From: Savagea sp.
GTDB taxonomy: Bacteria > Bacillota > Bacilli > Bacillales_A > Planococcaceae
Direction of reading: 5' to 3'
Length of the DNA: 5,190 nucleotides
NCBI GenBank assembly: GCA_030152265.1
Contig: JASLHQ010000037.1
Coordinates: 1 to 5,190, forward strand
Shown here: one piece after another, positions 1 through 4,756 of the stretch
Layout of the letters: every line of letters begins with the position of its first letter
Numbering within the stretch: position 1 is the first letter of the stretch
The notes under the pieces: model-generated
Told to the model about the DNA's origin: nothing
Databases searched by the model: none
Seen by the model: only the letters and a program-made list of their open reading frames with translations
Position numbers and translations under genes: made by a program

Positions 1-218
1 AGTCAATCGAGCGACTCATTGAACGGATCGAGCAAAAAACATTCGACCATGATGCGCATGCGACAGAAATTTTACAATTGACGAAGCGATTGTTTGCGCC
101 GACGAATGATACGACATATGACTCGATTCCACCTGAAGTGATTCTTTTATACGAGCTGATCGCCTTATACGAACAAATCGCAAAATGTTACGCAAACGAG
201 CACTCTACTGAATCGTAG
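1..218 (+). CDS. Hypothetical protein, 3' end only (71 residues visible)
   Basis: Reading frame 3 is open from the left edge to a TAG at 216-218, so this is the C-terminal part of a gene that starts outside the window. The 71 visible residues begin SIERLIERIEQKTFDHD and end QIAKCYANEHSTES. They are polar and look like two or three amphipathic helices: roughly residues 1-30, then a loop containing APTNDTTYDSIPP, then a helix around EVILLYELIALYEQIA. I see no catalytic motif and no membrane segment, so it is probably cytoplasmic. The last helix faintly recalls the ends of PhoU/DUF47-like helical proteins, which would suit the phosphate transporter next door, but that is too weak for an assignment. 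The left arm and stop codon of this gene lie inside the terminator hairpin at 197-226. It converges on the minus-strand transporter gene, with 12 nt between the two stop codons. Confidence 0.72.
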   Translation, partial: SIERLIERIEQKTFDHDAHATEILQLTKRLFAPTNDTTYDSIPPEVILLYELIALYEQIAKCYANEHSTES

Positions 219-232
219 AGTGCTCGTTTTTT
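197..232. terminator. Bidirectional terminator between the convergent left-edge gene and the Na/Pi transporter gene
   Basis: A perfect 12-bp stem, CGAGCACTCTAC (197-208) paired with GTAGAGTGCTCG (215-226), encloses a 6-nt loop. It is followed on the plus strand by TTTTTT (227-232), the standard layout of an intrinsic terminator for the plus-strand gene. Its left arm is inside the coding end of that gene and the TAG stop lies in the right arm. On the minus strand the hairpin starts just after the transporter stop codon, but the following T-run is only three bases, so termination in that direction may be weaker. The stem core recurs at 1883-1906. Confidence 0.88.
201..224 (+). repeat. Terminator-core direct repeat, copy 1
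   Basis: The unit is CACTCTACT, five bases (GAATC here), then GTAGAGTGCT. The same unit recurs at 1883-1906 in the same orientation and with the same 5-nt spacing. The two 24-mers match at 21 positions, with all three differences in the loop. The copies bracket the Na/Pi transporter gene, and their starts are 1682 bp apart. Confidence 0.8.
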
Positions 233-1811
233 AATGGGAAGATTTCGTATTTAAGTCGACATAATTTTGAAGACGTGTCGTGCCGCGCCAATAATGATAA
301 ATGAGACGGTCAATCCAAAGAACAGCTTCCACTTTCGCGATCGCTTCTTCGATATTCGTTTCATTTGAAGCGGTACGTTCAAAGTATTCTTCCCGGCGAC
401 GTTTCCGTTCAGATGCCATTTGCGTCGAAGCTTCTTTCAATAAAGAAGCGACTTGTTGGAGTTCGCCTTCTTCTTGTAGACGCATTTTCATATCGACGAA
501 CACATCGACCCATTTTTCATTCAATTGATTTTTCACGATAGAAGATTCAATCATTCCCGCTTCGGTGACGACGCGGATGAGACGATTCAAATGGTCGATC
601 GTATGTAATAGTTCAATATGTTTCGCCCGGTCCTTTTTCGTATCGGACGGGATGCTGCCTAAAAACTGGCTCGTTTCTTCCAATGCTTCCTCAATTAACT
701 GCAACTGTCGCTCCGCTTGTTCCGTCATTTTCGGCTTCGCGATCAACTGCAAGACGAAATCTGTCGTTTCGCGCGTAATCGCAATTAATGTTGTATACGT
801 CACGTCGAGCGCAATTGCAGGAACTGAAATAATTTCTGGATTTAAATGTTCGGTTAACGTATTTTCTTTCTCTTTCACGATGCGCATAATGAGTTTCGCA
901 AACGGTTGAATGAGCGGAATGAACATGAGTGCGCCGATTAAACTGAAGAGCGTATGGAAAATGGCGAGCCCGATCGTTTCATCAAAGCTTCCTGTCATCG
1001 CCGTCGTAATCGTTTTCGTTATGTATATGACAAATGGTGCGGTCAATGTGATGACAATGGCAGTAATGACGTTAAACAGCAAATGTGTCATCGCCGTACG
1101 TTTCGCTGCGACAGATGCACCGATTGCGACAAACATCGCCGTCGCTGTCGTCCCGACGTTTTGTCCGATGACTAAATAAACCGCTTGTTCAAAATCGATT
1201 GCGCCCGCAAATAATGCGGTCAACGTCGCAGCCATCGAAGCACTCGACGCTTGCATCACAATCGTCATAAAAATGCCGATAATAATTAAAATGATTTTGC
1301 CACTCCACGTTTCGGACGTAAACGTATCGAATGCAATCAAGTTTTGCGCCGCTTCCATCCCAGTTTGTAAAACGTCGATTCCATAGAAGAGCAAACCGAA
1401 CCCCGTTACGATCCCACCGTACGCCTTAAAATCACGCGGGGCGATAAATTGCGTGAGCACACCGATTCCGATGAGTGGCAAAGACATTGCGGCTAAACTA
1501 ATTTTAAATCCGATGAGTGAGATGATCCACCCTGTACTCGTACTTCCGATATTCGCTCCGATAATGACCCCAATCGACTGCGTAAACGTGAGTAAACCTG
1601 CGCTGACAAAGCCGATCGTAAGCAATGTCGTCGCTGTTGAGGATTGCATCAAAATCGTCATAAAGGTCCCTGACGCAACCGAGCTTAACGTTCCACCGGT
1701 GAAACGATTCAGCCATTTCTTCAAAGCATCCCCTGCTAACTCTTTCAACCCGTCCGTTAACATCATCATACCGAGTAAAAAGAGTCCGATGCCCCCTATA
1801 ACATTTACCAA
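231..1811 (-). CDS. Na+/phosphate cotransporter family protein (NptA/PNaS type) with PhoU-like C-terminal domain
   Basis: A predicted 526-aa inner-membrane transporter, expected to import inorganic phosphate with Na+. Residues 1-310 are strongly hydrophobic and hold the family's internal repeat: MQSSTATT (55-62) with GANIGST (85-91) in the first half, and MQASSAS (186-192) with GQNVGTT (216-222) in the second. Residues about 330-515 are charged and helical, matching the cytoplasmic PhoU-like tail common in bacterial members; the length is normal for this two-domain form. I chose the TTG at 1811 as start because AAGGAGGAGGA (1828-1818) precedes it at good spacing and because family members usually begin just before the GGIGLFLLG segment. 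A longer reading from GTG at 1853 adds 14 residues but has no ribosome binding site and would begin upstream of the predicted transcription start. The gene is a single unit between two terminators. True substrate (phosphate or another anion) cannot be told from sequence. Confidence 0.9.
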   Translation of the reverse strand: MVNVIGGIGLFLLGMMMLTDGLKELAGDALKKWLNRFTGGTLSSVASGTFMTILMQSSTATTLLTIGFVSAGLLTFTQSIGVIIGANIGSTSTGWIISLIGFKISLAAMSLPLIGIGVLTQFIAPRDFKAYGGIVTGFGLLFYGIDVLQTGMEAAQNLIAFDTFTSETWSGKIILIIIGIFMTIVMQASSASMAATLTALFAGAIDFEQAVYLVIGQNVGTTATAMFVAIGASVAAKRTAMTHLLFNVITAIVITLTAPFVIYITKTITTAMTGSFDETIGLAIFHTLFSLIGALMFIPLIQPFAKLIMRIVKEKENTLTEHLNPEIISVPAIALDVTYTTLIAITRETTDFVLQLIAKPKMTEQAERQLQLIEEALEETSQFLGSIPSDTKKDRAKHIELLHTIDHLNRLIRVVTEAGMIESSIVKNQLNEKWVDVFVDMKMRLQEEGELQQVASLLKEASTQMASERKRRREEYFERTASNETNIEEAIAKVEAVLWIDRLIYHYWRGTTRLQNYVDLNTKSSH

Positions 1812-1817
1812 AAAAAG

Positions 1818-1828
1818 TCCTCCTCCTT
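1818..1828 (-). promoter_or_regulatory. Ribosome binding site that fixes the TTG start of the Na/Pi transporter
   Basis: The minus strand reads AAGGAGGAGGA, an almost fully anti-16S-complementary site with a duplicated GGAGG. It lies 6-10 nt before TTG (1811-1809), depending on which GGAGG pairs. The strong site probably compensates for the weak TTG initiator. Confidence 0.85.
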
Positions 1829-1843
1829 GAAATGATTGTATAA

Positions 1844-1872
1844 ATCTTACCACTTTGCGAATAGTCCGTAAA
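1844..1872 (-). promoter_or_regulatory. Possible sigma-A promoter for the Na/Pi transporter gene
   Basis: On the minus strand TTTACG (1872-1867) and TAAGAT (1849-1844) are separated by 17 nt; each matches 4 of 6 consensus positions. Transcription would start near 1837, giving a leader of about 26 nt before the TTG. It sits in the short gap after the crcB terminator, where a promoter is expected. No PhoP-box-like direct repeat was recognised. Confidence 0.35.
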
Positions 1873-1879
1873 TAACAGA

Positions 1880-1907
1880 AAACACTCTACTAAAAAGTAG
1901 AGTGCTT
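1880..1907 (-). terminator. Terminator of the crcB operon
   Basis: On the minus strand AAGCACTCTACT pairs with AGTAGAGTGTTT around a TTTT loop: nine perfect pairs plus a G-U wobble and two A-U pairs. It is followed by a short T-rich stretch (TTTTCTGTTATTT). The stop codon of the second crcB (1906-1908) overlaps the stem. The tail is weaker than a classical T-run, so some read-through into the transporter gene is possible. Confidence 0.75.
1883..1906 (+). repeat. Terminator-core direct repeat, copy 2
   Basis: CACTCTACT, five bases (AAAAA here), then GTAGAGTGCT. This is the second copy of the unit at 201-224, in direct orientation, differing only in the loop. The similarity does not extend beyond the 24-mer on either side. 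Confidence 0.8.
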
Positions 1908-2238
1908 AAATCAATCCGATAAAATATCCGAGTGCCGCAAATAAAAATCCTTCGAGCGTACTCTTCATTAAAAAAGAGAAAAACAGCGCATACTGTTTCG
2001 CTCTCCACTGTTGTGCTAACCGAACGAAGATGGTAGAAAATGTCGTAAAAGCACCGCAAAAACCGATGCCGAATGCTAAATAAAGCGGCTCTTGTAAAGC
2101 GAGTGCGAACAACCATCCGAACAACATAGAACCGATATTATTCGTCCAGACGAGTGCGCGACCTTCCTCTTGCATCACGCTTTGAAGAAGGTAACGCGCA
2201 AGAGCACCGAGCGCTCCTCCGAGCATAACGAGCATCAT
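1906..2238 (-). CDS. crcB: CrcB/Fluc fluoride channel subunit, second of pair
   Basis: 110 aa, the normal size of a Fluc subunit with four membrane helices. Fluc proteins form dual-topology dimers in the cytoplasmic membrane that let fluoride leave the cell. Family motifs are present: GGALGALARY (7-16), the helix-2 Asn region NNIGSMLFG (N33 in the NxxG pattern), and GFCGAFTTFST (59-69), which keeps both pore phenylalanines as F64 and F67. The ATG at 2238 overlaps the TGA of the upstream crcB as ATGA. A good site, AAGGAGG (2253-2247), lies 8 nt before it; an ATG directly follows, so initiation could also occur at 2235. It is the last gene of the operon and is followed at once by the terminator at 1880-1907. 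Its partner is most likely the paralogue just upstream. Confidence 0.93.
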   Translation of the reverse strand: MMLVMLGGALGALARYLLQSVMQEEGRALVWTNNIGSMLFGWLFALALQEPLYLAFGIGFCGAFTTFSTIFVRLAQQWRAKQYALFFSFLMKSTLEGFLFAALGYFIGLI

Positions 2239-2615
2239 GACGAACGCCTCCTTTTATACCAATCCCCTACGACTAAACCGAGCATCGCACTGACAAACCC
2301 GATGAAAAAGATAAAGATGAATAAAATAAGACCGAGTAACGGTTCGTCTAATGTGAGCTCGAGTAAATGAACGTGTACGGCAGACATCGTCGTAAACGAA
2401 CTTAAAAATCCTGTCGCAATGAGTGGATGCCAACGCTCTTTCCAAGGAGCATCTATCGTCATCCAAAGTCCGAGCACAAAAGTTCCGATGCCGTTAATGA
2501 ATAGCAATCGAACGTATGACGTGAGTGCCACTCCCCATACGACATCGACTCCGTACCGACAAGCCGCTCCTAGTGCACCGCCGACGACAACGAACAAAAG
2601 ATTGCGTTTCGTCAT
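2235..2615 (-). CDS. crcB: CrcB/Fluc fluoride channel subunit, first of pair, with altered Phe-box
   Basis: 126 aa with four predicted membrane helices and a basic C-terminus (KRRRSS). The family motifs are GGALGAACRY (12-21), NGIGTFVLG (41-49, with N41 as the conserved Asn) and GFLSSFTTMSA (69-79). In the last motif the usual FTTFS is FTTMS: F74 is kept but the second pore-lining phenylalanine is M77. Its neighbour keeps both. Two adjacent, diverged crcB genes are known in Bacillota to make heterodimers, and this asymmetry fits such a pair. It is linked by ATGA overlaps to the genes on both sides. No good ribosome binding site precedes its ATG, so translation is probably coupled to the 89-aa gene upstream. 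Function as part of a fluoride exporter is well supported; the effect of M77 is inference. Confidence 0.92.
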   Translation of the reverse strand: MTKRNLLFVVVGGALGAACRYGVDVVWGVALTSYVRLLFINGIGTFVLGLWMTIDAPWKERWHPLIATGFLSSFTTMSAVHVHLLELTLDEPLLGLILFIFIFFIGFVSAMLGLVVGDWYKRRRSS

Positions 2616-2881
2616 CCGTTTAATGTTTTAAACGGAACGTATTCACCTAACGGGTTTTTTACATGTAATTCTAACATGTAACGATAGCTGACCGGTTCTT
2701 CTACGTCCACCCACTGATTTAAAGCTCCTACTTCAATGCGATCTTCTGTAATCCCTAGACGTGTCGTTTCATCGGAAAACCACATTAACGCATCGTACAA
2801 TGTAGACGTCGCATACTTTTGTTCAATCGATGGCTTTCCTTCTTCTTTAAATTGTTGGTAAATGGCTAAACGATATTCCAT
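2612..2881 (-). CDS. Small conserved-looking protein of unknown function, first gene of crcB operon
   Basis: An 89-aa soluble protein that I do not recognise. It begins MEYRLAIYQQFKEEGKPS and has a charged, mixed alpha/beta look: a possible first strand (EYRLAIYQQF), a helix around STLYDALMWFSDETTRLG (29-46), and strands around RIEVGALN and YRYMLELHV near the end. There is no signal peptide and no membrane segment. I chose the ATG at 2881 because AAAGGGGG (2896-2889) precedes it by 7 nt and a promoter -10 element covers the longer start at 2908. Its TGA overlaps the ATG of the first crcB (ATGA at 2615-2612), and that crcB lacks a clear ribosome binding site, so its translation should drive channel synthesis. 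The linkage hints at a role in fluoride handling or in folding or controlling the channel, but the sequence does not show this. Confidence 0.8.
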   Translation of the reverse strand: MEYRLAIYQQFKEEGKPSIEQKYATSTLYDALMWFSDETTRLGITEDRIEVGALNQWVDVEEPVSYRYMLELHVKNPLGEYVPFKTLNG

Positions 2882-2906
2882 CCCCATTCCCCCTTTCGTT
2901 TGTACC

Positions 2907-2936
2907 ATTATTCCACAAATGATTACGAAAACTCAA
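2907..2936 (-). promoter_or_regulatory. Probable sigma-A promoter of the 89-aa/crcB/crcB operon
   Basis: On the minus strand TTGAGT (2936-2931) and AATAAT (2912-2907) are 18 nt apart, and a TGn extended -10 (TGG) directly precedes the -10. Transcription would start near 2900, leaving a leader of about 20 nt, too short for a riboswitch. This rules out transcription of the longer open frame starting at 2908. Confidence 0.6.
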
Positions 2937-2955
2937 CTACTTTTCAGTAAACGAC

Positions 2956-2989
2956 AAAAAACCAGCTTCTCTTATAAGAGAAACTGGTT
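2956..2989 (-). terminator. Terminator of the alcohol dehydrogenase gene
   Basis: On the minus strand AACCAGTTTCTCT, a TATA loop area, and AGAGAAGCTGGTT form a long stem of about 13 pairs with one G-U wobble. It is followed directly by a run of Ts (2961-2956). It begins 12 nt after the dehydrogenase stop codon. It separates that gene from the crcB operon promoter. Confidence 0.9.
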
Positions 2990-3001
2990 AACTTTTAATG
3001 G

Positions 3002-4156
3002 TTACATCGATTGACGAATAATTTCTTCGATTTGTTCAACGCGAGCACGACGTGGGTTTGTCGCTGCTGTTACGTCTTTCATTGCGTTCGCTGCGAGTGT
3101 TGGAATATCTTCTTCTTTCGCACCGAGCTCTGCGAATCCTTCTGGAATGCCGAGGTCTGCTGCTAAACGTTCGATACGTTCGATCGCTTTTTCAGCTGCT
3201 TCTAATGTTGAAAGACCTTCGATGTTTTCGCCTAAGTAATGCGCAATTTTAGCGAAACGCTCTTCGCGTCCGACTAAGTTGAACTTACATACGTACGGTA
3301 ATAACAATGCGTTACATACGCCGTGTGGTAAGTTGTAGAATCCACCCATTTGGTGAGCGATGGCGTGAACGTAGCCGAGGCCTGCGTTGTTGAATGCCAT
3401 TCCGCCTAAAAATTGAGCGTATACCATCATTTCACGAGCTTCCGCATCTTGACCGTTCGCATAAGCACGTGGTAAATATTTCGGAATTAATTCGAATACT
3501 TTTTCAGCCGCTGAATCTGTTAATGGGTTCGCATCCACTGATACGTAAGCTTCTACTGCGTGCGTTAACGCATCAAGACCTGTCGCTGCTGTTAATGCTG
3601 GTGGAAGACCGTACATTAACTCAGGGTCATTGATCGAGACGAATGGTGTAACGTGTTTATCCACGATTGCCATTTTTACGTGACGTGCAACGTCTGTAAT
3701 GATTGTAAATTTCGTCATTTCACTTGCTGTTCCTGCTGTCGTATTGATCGCAATTAATGGAACCATCGGATGTTCTGATTTGTCTACCCCTTCGTAGTCG
3801 TGAATCGTGCCACAGTTTGATGCGACAATTCCGATACCTTTTGCAGCGTCATGGCTTGACCCGCCACCTAATGAGACGAGTGAATCACAATTTGCTGCTT
3901 TAAATGCTTCCACACCTTCCGCAACGTTTTGATCCGTTGGGTTTGGCTCTGCTTTCGGGAAAATTTCAACTTCGATATTTTCCGCTTTAATAATGTCAGC
4001 GATTTTGTCAGCTAATCCTAAATTGAATAAGCCTTCGTCTGTCACTAACAATACTTTTTTAGCGCCTGCTCCTTTTAAGCGGACTCCCGTTTCTTGAATT
4101 GCACCAGCACCGAAAAGGTTCGTTGTCGGCATTGAAAATGAACTTTGTTTAGCCAT
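3002..4156 (-). CDS. Iron-containing (type III) NAD-dependent alcohol dehydrogenase, methanol-dehydrogenase-like
   Basis: A 384-aa cytoplasmic enzyme expected to interconvert a primary alcohol and its aldehyde with NAD(H). The N-terminal half holds the nucleotide-binding signature GGGSSHDAAK (97-106). The C-terminal half carries the metal ligands in their usual contexts: D195 and H199 in GLDALTHAVEAY, H264 in GLGYVHAIAHQMGG, and H278 in NLPHGVCNALL. Length and motif spacing are normal and nothing is broken. From memory, the sequence is close to Bacillus methanolicus methanol dehydrogenase over its whole length (for example FPKAEPNPTD, PLIAINTTAGT, KMAIVDKHVTP); related enzymes include ethanol- and 1,3-propanediol-type dehydrogenases, so substrate is uncertain. 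I chose the ATG at 4156 because AAGGAGG (4170-4164) lies 7 nt before it and the family starts here. The frame stays open for 32 more codons upstream, but that stretch contains the promoter. It is transcribed alone. Confidence 0.95.
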   Translation of the reverse strand: MAKQSSFSMPTTNLFGAGAIQETGVRLKGAGAKKVLLVTDEGLFNLGLADKIADIIKAENIEVEIFPKAEPNPTDQNVAEGVEAFKAANCDSLVSLGGGSSHDAAKGIGIVASNCGTIHDYEGVDKSEHPMVPLIAINTTAGTASEMTKFTIITDVARHVKMAIVDKHVTPFVSINDPELMYGLPPALTAATGLDALTHAVEAYVSVDANPLTDSAAEKVFELIPKYLPRAYANGQDAEAREMMVYAQFLGGMAFNNAGLGYVHAIAHQMGGFYNLPHGVCNALLLPYVCKFNLVGREERFAKIAHYLGENIEGLSTLEAAEKAIERIERLAADLGIPEGFAELGAKEEDIPTLAANAMKDVTAATNPRRARVEQIEEIIRQSM

Positions 4157-4194
4157 AAGGCATCCTCCTTGAGTAAATTCCACAAGTGAGATTG

Positions 4195-4206
4195 ACGTTT
4201 TAACGT
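4195..4206. repeat. Small dyad in the dehydrogenase leader
   Basis: ACGTT-TT-AACGT is a 5-bp-arm inverted repeat about 15 bp downstream of the predicted transcription start. It could be a half-size regulator site or chance; no known operator was recognised. Confidence 0.3.
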
Positions 4207-4223
4207 TCTTGTAGAATAGTTTA

Positions 4224-4252
4224 AGTATAGGACGATTACATTTGTTCATCAA
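4224..4252 (-). promoter_or_regulatory. Probable sigma-A promoter of the alcohol dehydrogenase gene
   Basis: On the minus strand TTGATG (4252-4247) and TATACT (4229-4224) are separated by exactly 17 nt, matching 4 of 6 and 5 of 6 consensus bases. Transcription would start near 4217, giving a leader of about 60 nt before the ATG at 4156. Because it falls inside the upstream open frame, it argues for the shorter protein. I saw no convincing CcpA cre site or Rex box around it. Confidence 0.65.
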
Positions 4253-4310
4253 TCATTATGCTCACAAAAAAAGCAATAAAACTGTTTAGAATCGCCTGAT
4301 TATTATATTT

Positions 4311-4338
4311 TTGACATAAATAAACTATTTTTTAATAT
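4311..4338 (+). promoter_or_regulatory. Possible plus-strand promoter upstream of the dehydrogenase
   Basis: A perfect TTGACA (4311-4316) and TAATAT (4333-4338, 4 of 6) are 16 nt apart. A transcript would run right into the terminator region and antisense to the small membrane protein gene. No plus-strand gene with a ribosome binding site follows, and the region is AT-rich, so chance is a real possibility. Confidence 0.3.
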
Positions 4339-4356
4339 CTTTAGGTAAAGATATTA
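4333..4356. promoter_or_regulatory. Perfect 24-bp dyad, candidate operator
   Basis: TAATATCTTTA (4333-4343) and TAAAGATATTA (4346-4356) are perfect inverted arms of 11 bp around a GG spacer. The half-site TATCT...AGATA resembles the general form of MarR-family operators (for example that of MhqR), but no regulator gene is in view. The right arm overlaps a consensus minus-strand TATAAT (4358-4353), with a poor -35 (TTAGAA, 4381-4376) 17 nt upstream. The left arm overlaps a plus-strand -10-like TAATAT (4333-4338), 16 nt after a perfect TTGACA (4311-4316). An occupied dyad could therefore control transcription in either direction. Confidence 0.5.
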
Positions 4357-4429
4357 TACTTAATAAAAAATACTATTCTAACTTAACATCCACTATTTCT
4401 AGATGACACTGATTTTTACTCGTTCCTAC

Positions 4430-4466
4430 AAAAAAGAAGCGATTTACCTTTCGATAGACCGCTTCT
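4430..4466 (-). terminator. Terminator of the right-edge two-gene operon
   Basis: On the minus strand AGAAGCGGT (4466-4458) pairs with ATCGCTTCT (4443-4435). After one mismatch, UAUC/GGUA pairs continue to a GAAA tetraloop (4452-4449). The stem is followed by TTTTTT (4435-4430). It lies about 33 nt after the stop of the small membrane protein gene. The gap between it and the dehydrogenase ATG (4157-4429) holds the dyad and promoters described separately and no supported gene. Confidence 0.85.
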
Positions 4467-4498
4467 CTCATTTTATCTATGCTGTTTTCAAATCGTCC

Positions 4499-4756
4499 TT
4501 ATCCTTGAATCGAACCTGCGATAAATAAATAGGCGACTGCTGTAAAAATCGCAAAACCGAATGCGACGAGCGCTAACGTATCGGCTAATTTCCAATCCAT
4601 TCTCGCTTGACGATACGGTACATAACTCATCGGCATCATGTCGTTTTGAGCACGCTGCACATTCGCTAAAATACTTAATGCATAGCCGACTACGAATAAC
4701 ACGATTTGGCTATACGGAAATAAAAAAATAATGTTCACAAATAAACTTGTCATCAT
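4499..4756 (-). CDS. Small two-TM membrane protein of unknown function
   Basis: 85 aa, not recognised. Two hydrophobic segments are clear: about residues 5-31 (starting LFVNIIFLFPYSQIVLFVVG) and 58-81 (DTLALVAFGFAIFTAVAYLF). They are joined by a polar loop of about 26 residues containing NVQRAQNDMMPMSYVPYRQARMDWK. The loop is rich in Arg and Met and, if the positive-inside rule holds, faces the cytoplasm with both ends outside. The ATG at 4756 overlaps the TGA of the upstream gene as ATGA, and a second ATG follows at 4753. No good ribosome binding site precedes them, so translation is probably coupled to that gene. The coupling suggests the two proteins act together at the membrane; nothing in the sequence itself shows a function. 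It is the last gene of its operon. Confidence 0.8.
   Translation of the reverse strand: MMTSLFVNIIFLFPYSQIVLFVVGYALSILANVQRAQNDMMPMSYVPYRQARMDWKLADTLALVAFGFAIFTAVAYLFIAGSIQG

Noticed and set aside
1..218. Assigning the left-edge gene as a PhoU/DUF47 phosphate regulator
   Set aside because: Only a vague helical resemblance and a transporter neighbour support it; 71 residues with no motif are not enough.
301..1830. Several long plus-strand open frames opposite the transporter
   Set aside because: They are mirror frames of a well-supported membrane protein gene, lack ribosome binding sites, and have low-complexity translations typical of antisense frames.
1812..1853. GTG start 14 codons upstream in the transporter gene
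   Set aside because: No ribosome binding site precedes it, and the internal AAGGAGGAGGA points clearly to the TTG at 1811.
2882..2908. Longer start for the 89-aa protein at 2908, giving 98 aa
   Set aside because: The start codon overlaps the promoter -10 element, and the G-rich ribosome binding site lies downstream of it.
2882..3001. Fluoride riboswitch upstream of the crcB operon
   Set aside because: I looked for the conserved GGxGATGG-type pseudoknot motif and found only a dehydrogenase terminator and a sigma-A-like promoter.
4157..4252. 32-residue N-terminal extension of the alcohol dehydrogenase frame
   Set aside because: It contains the predicted -35/-10 elements, has no ribosome binding site at its start, and does not look like the family. 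The ATG at 4156 has a strong AAGGAGG.
4403..4528. Plus-strand 41-codon open frame after the possible TTGACA promoter
   Set aside because: No ribosome binding site; it runs through the terminator and the end of the minus-strand membrane protein gene, and the peptide looks random.
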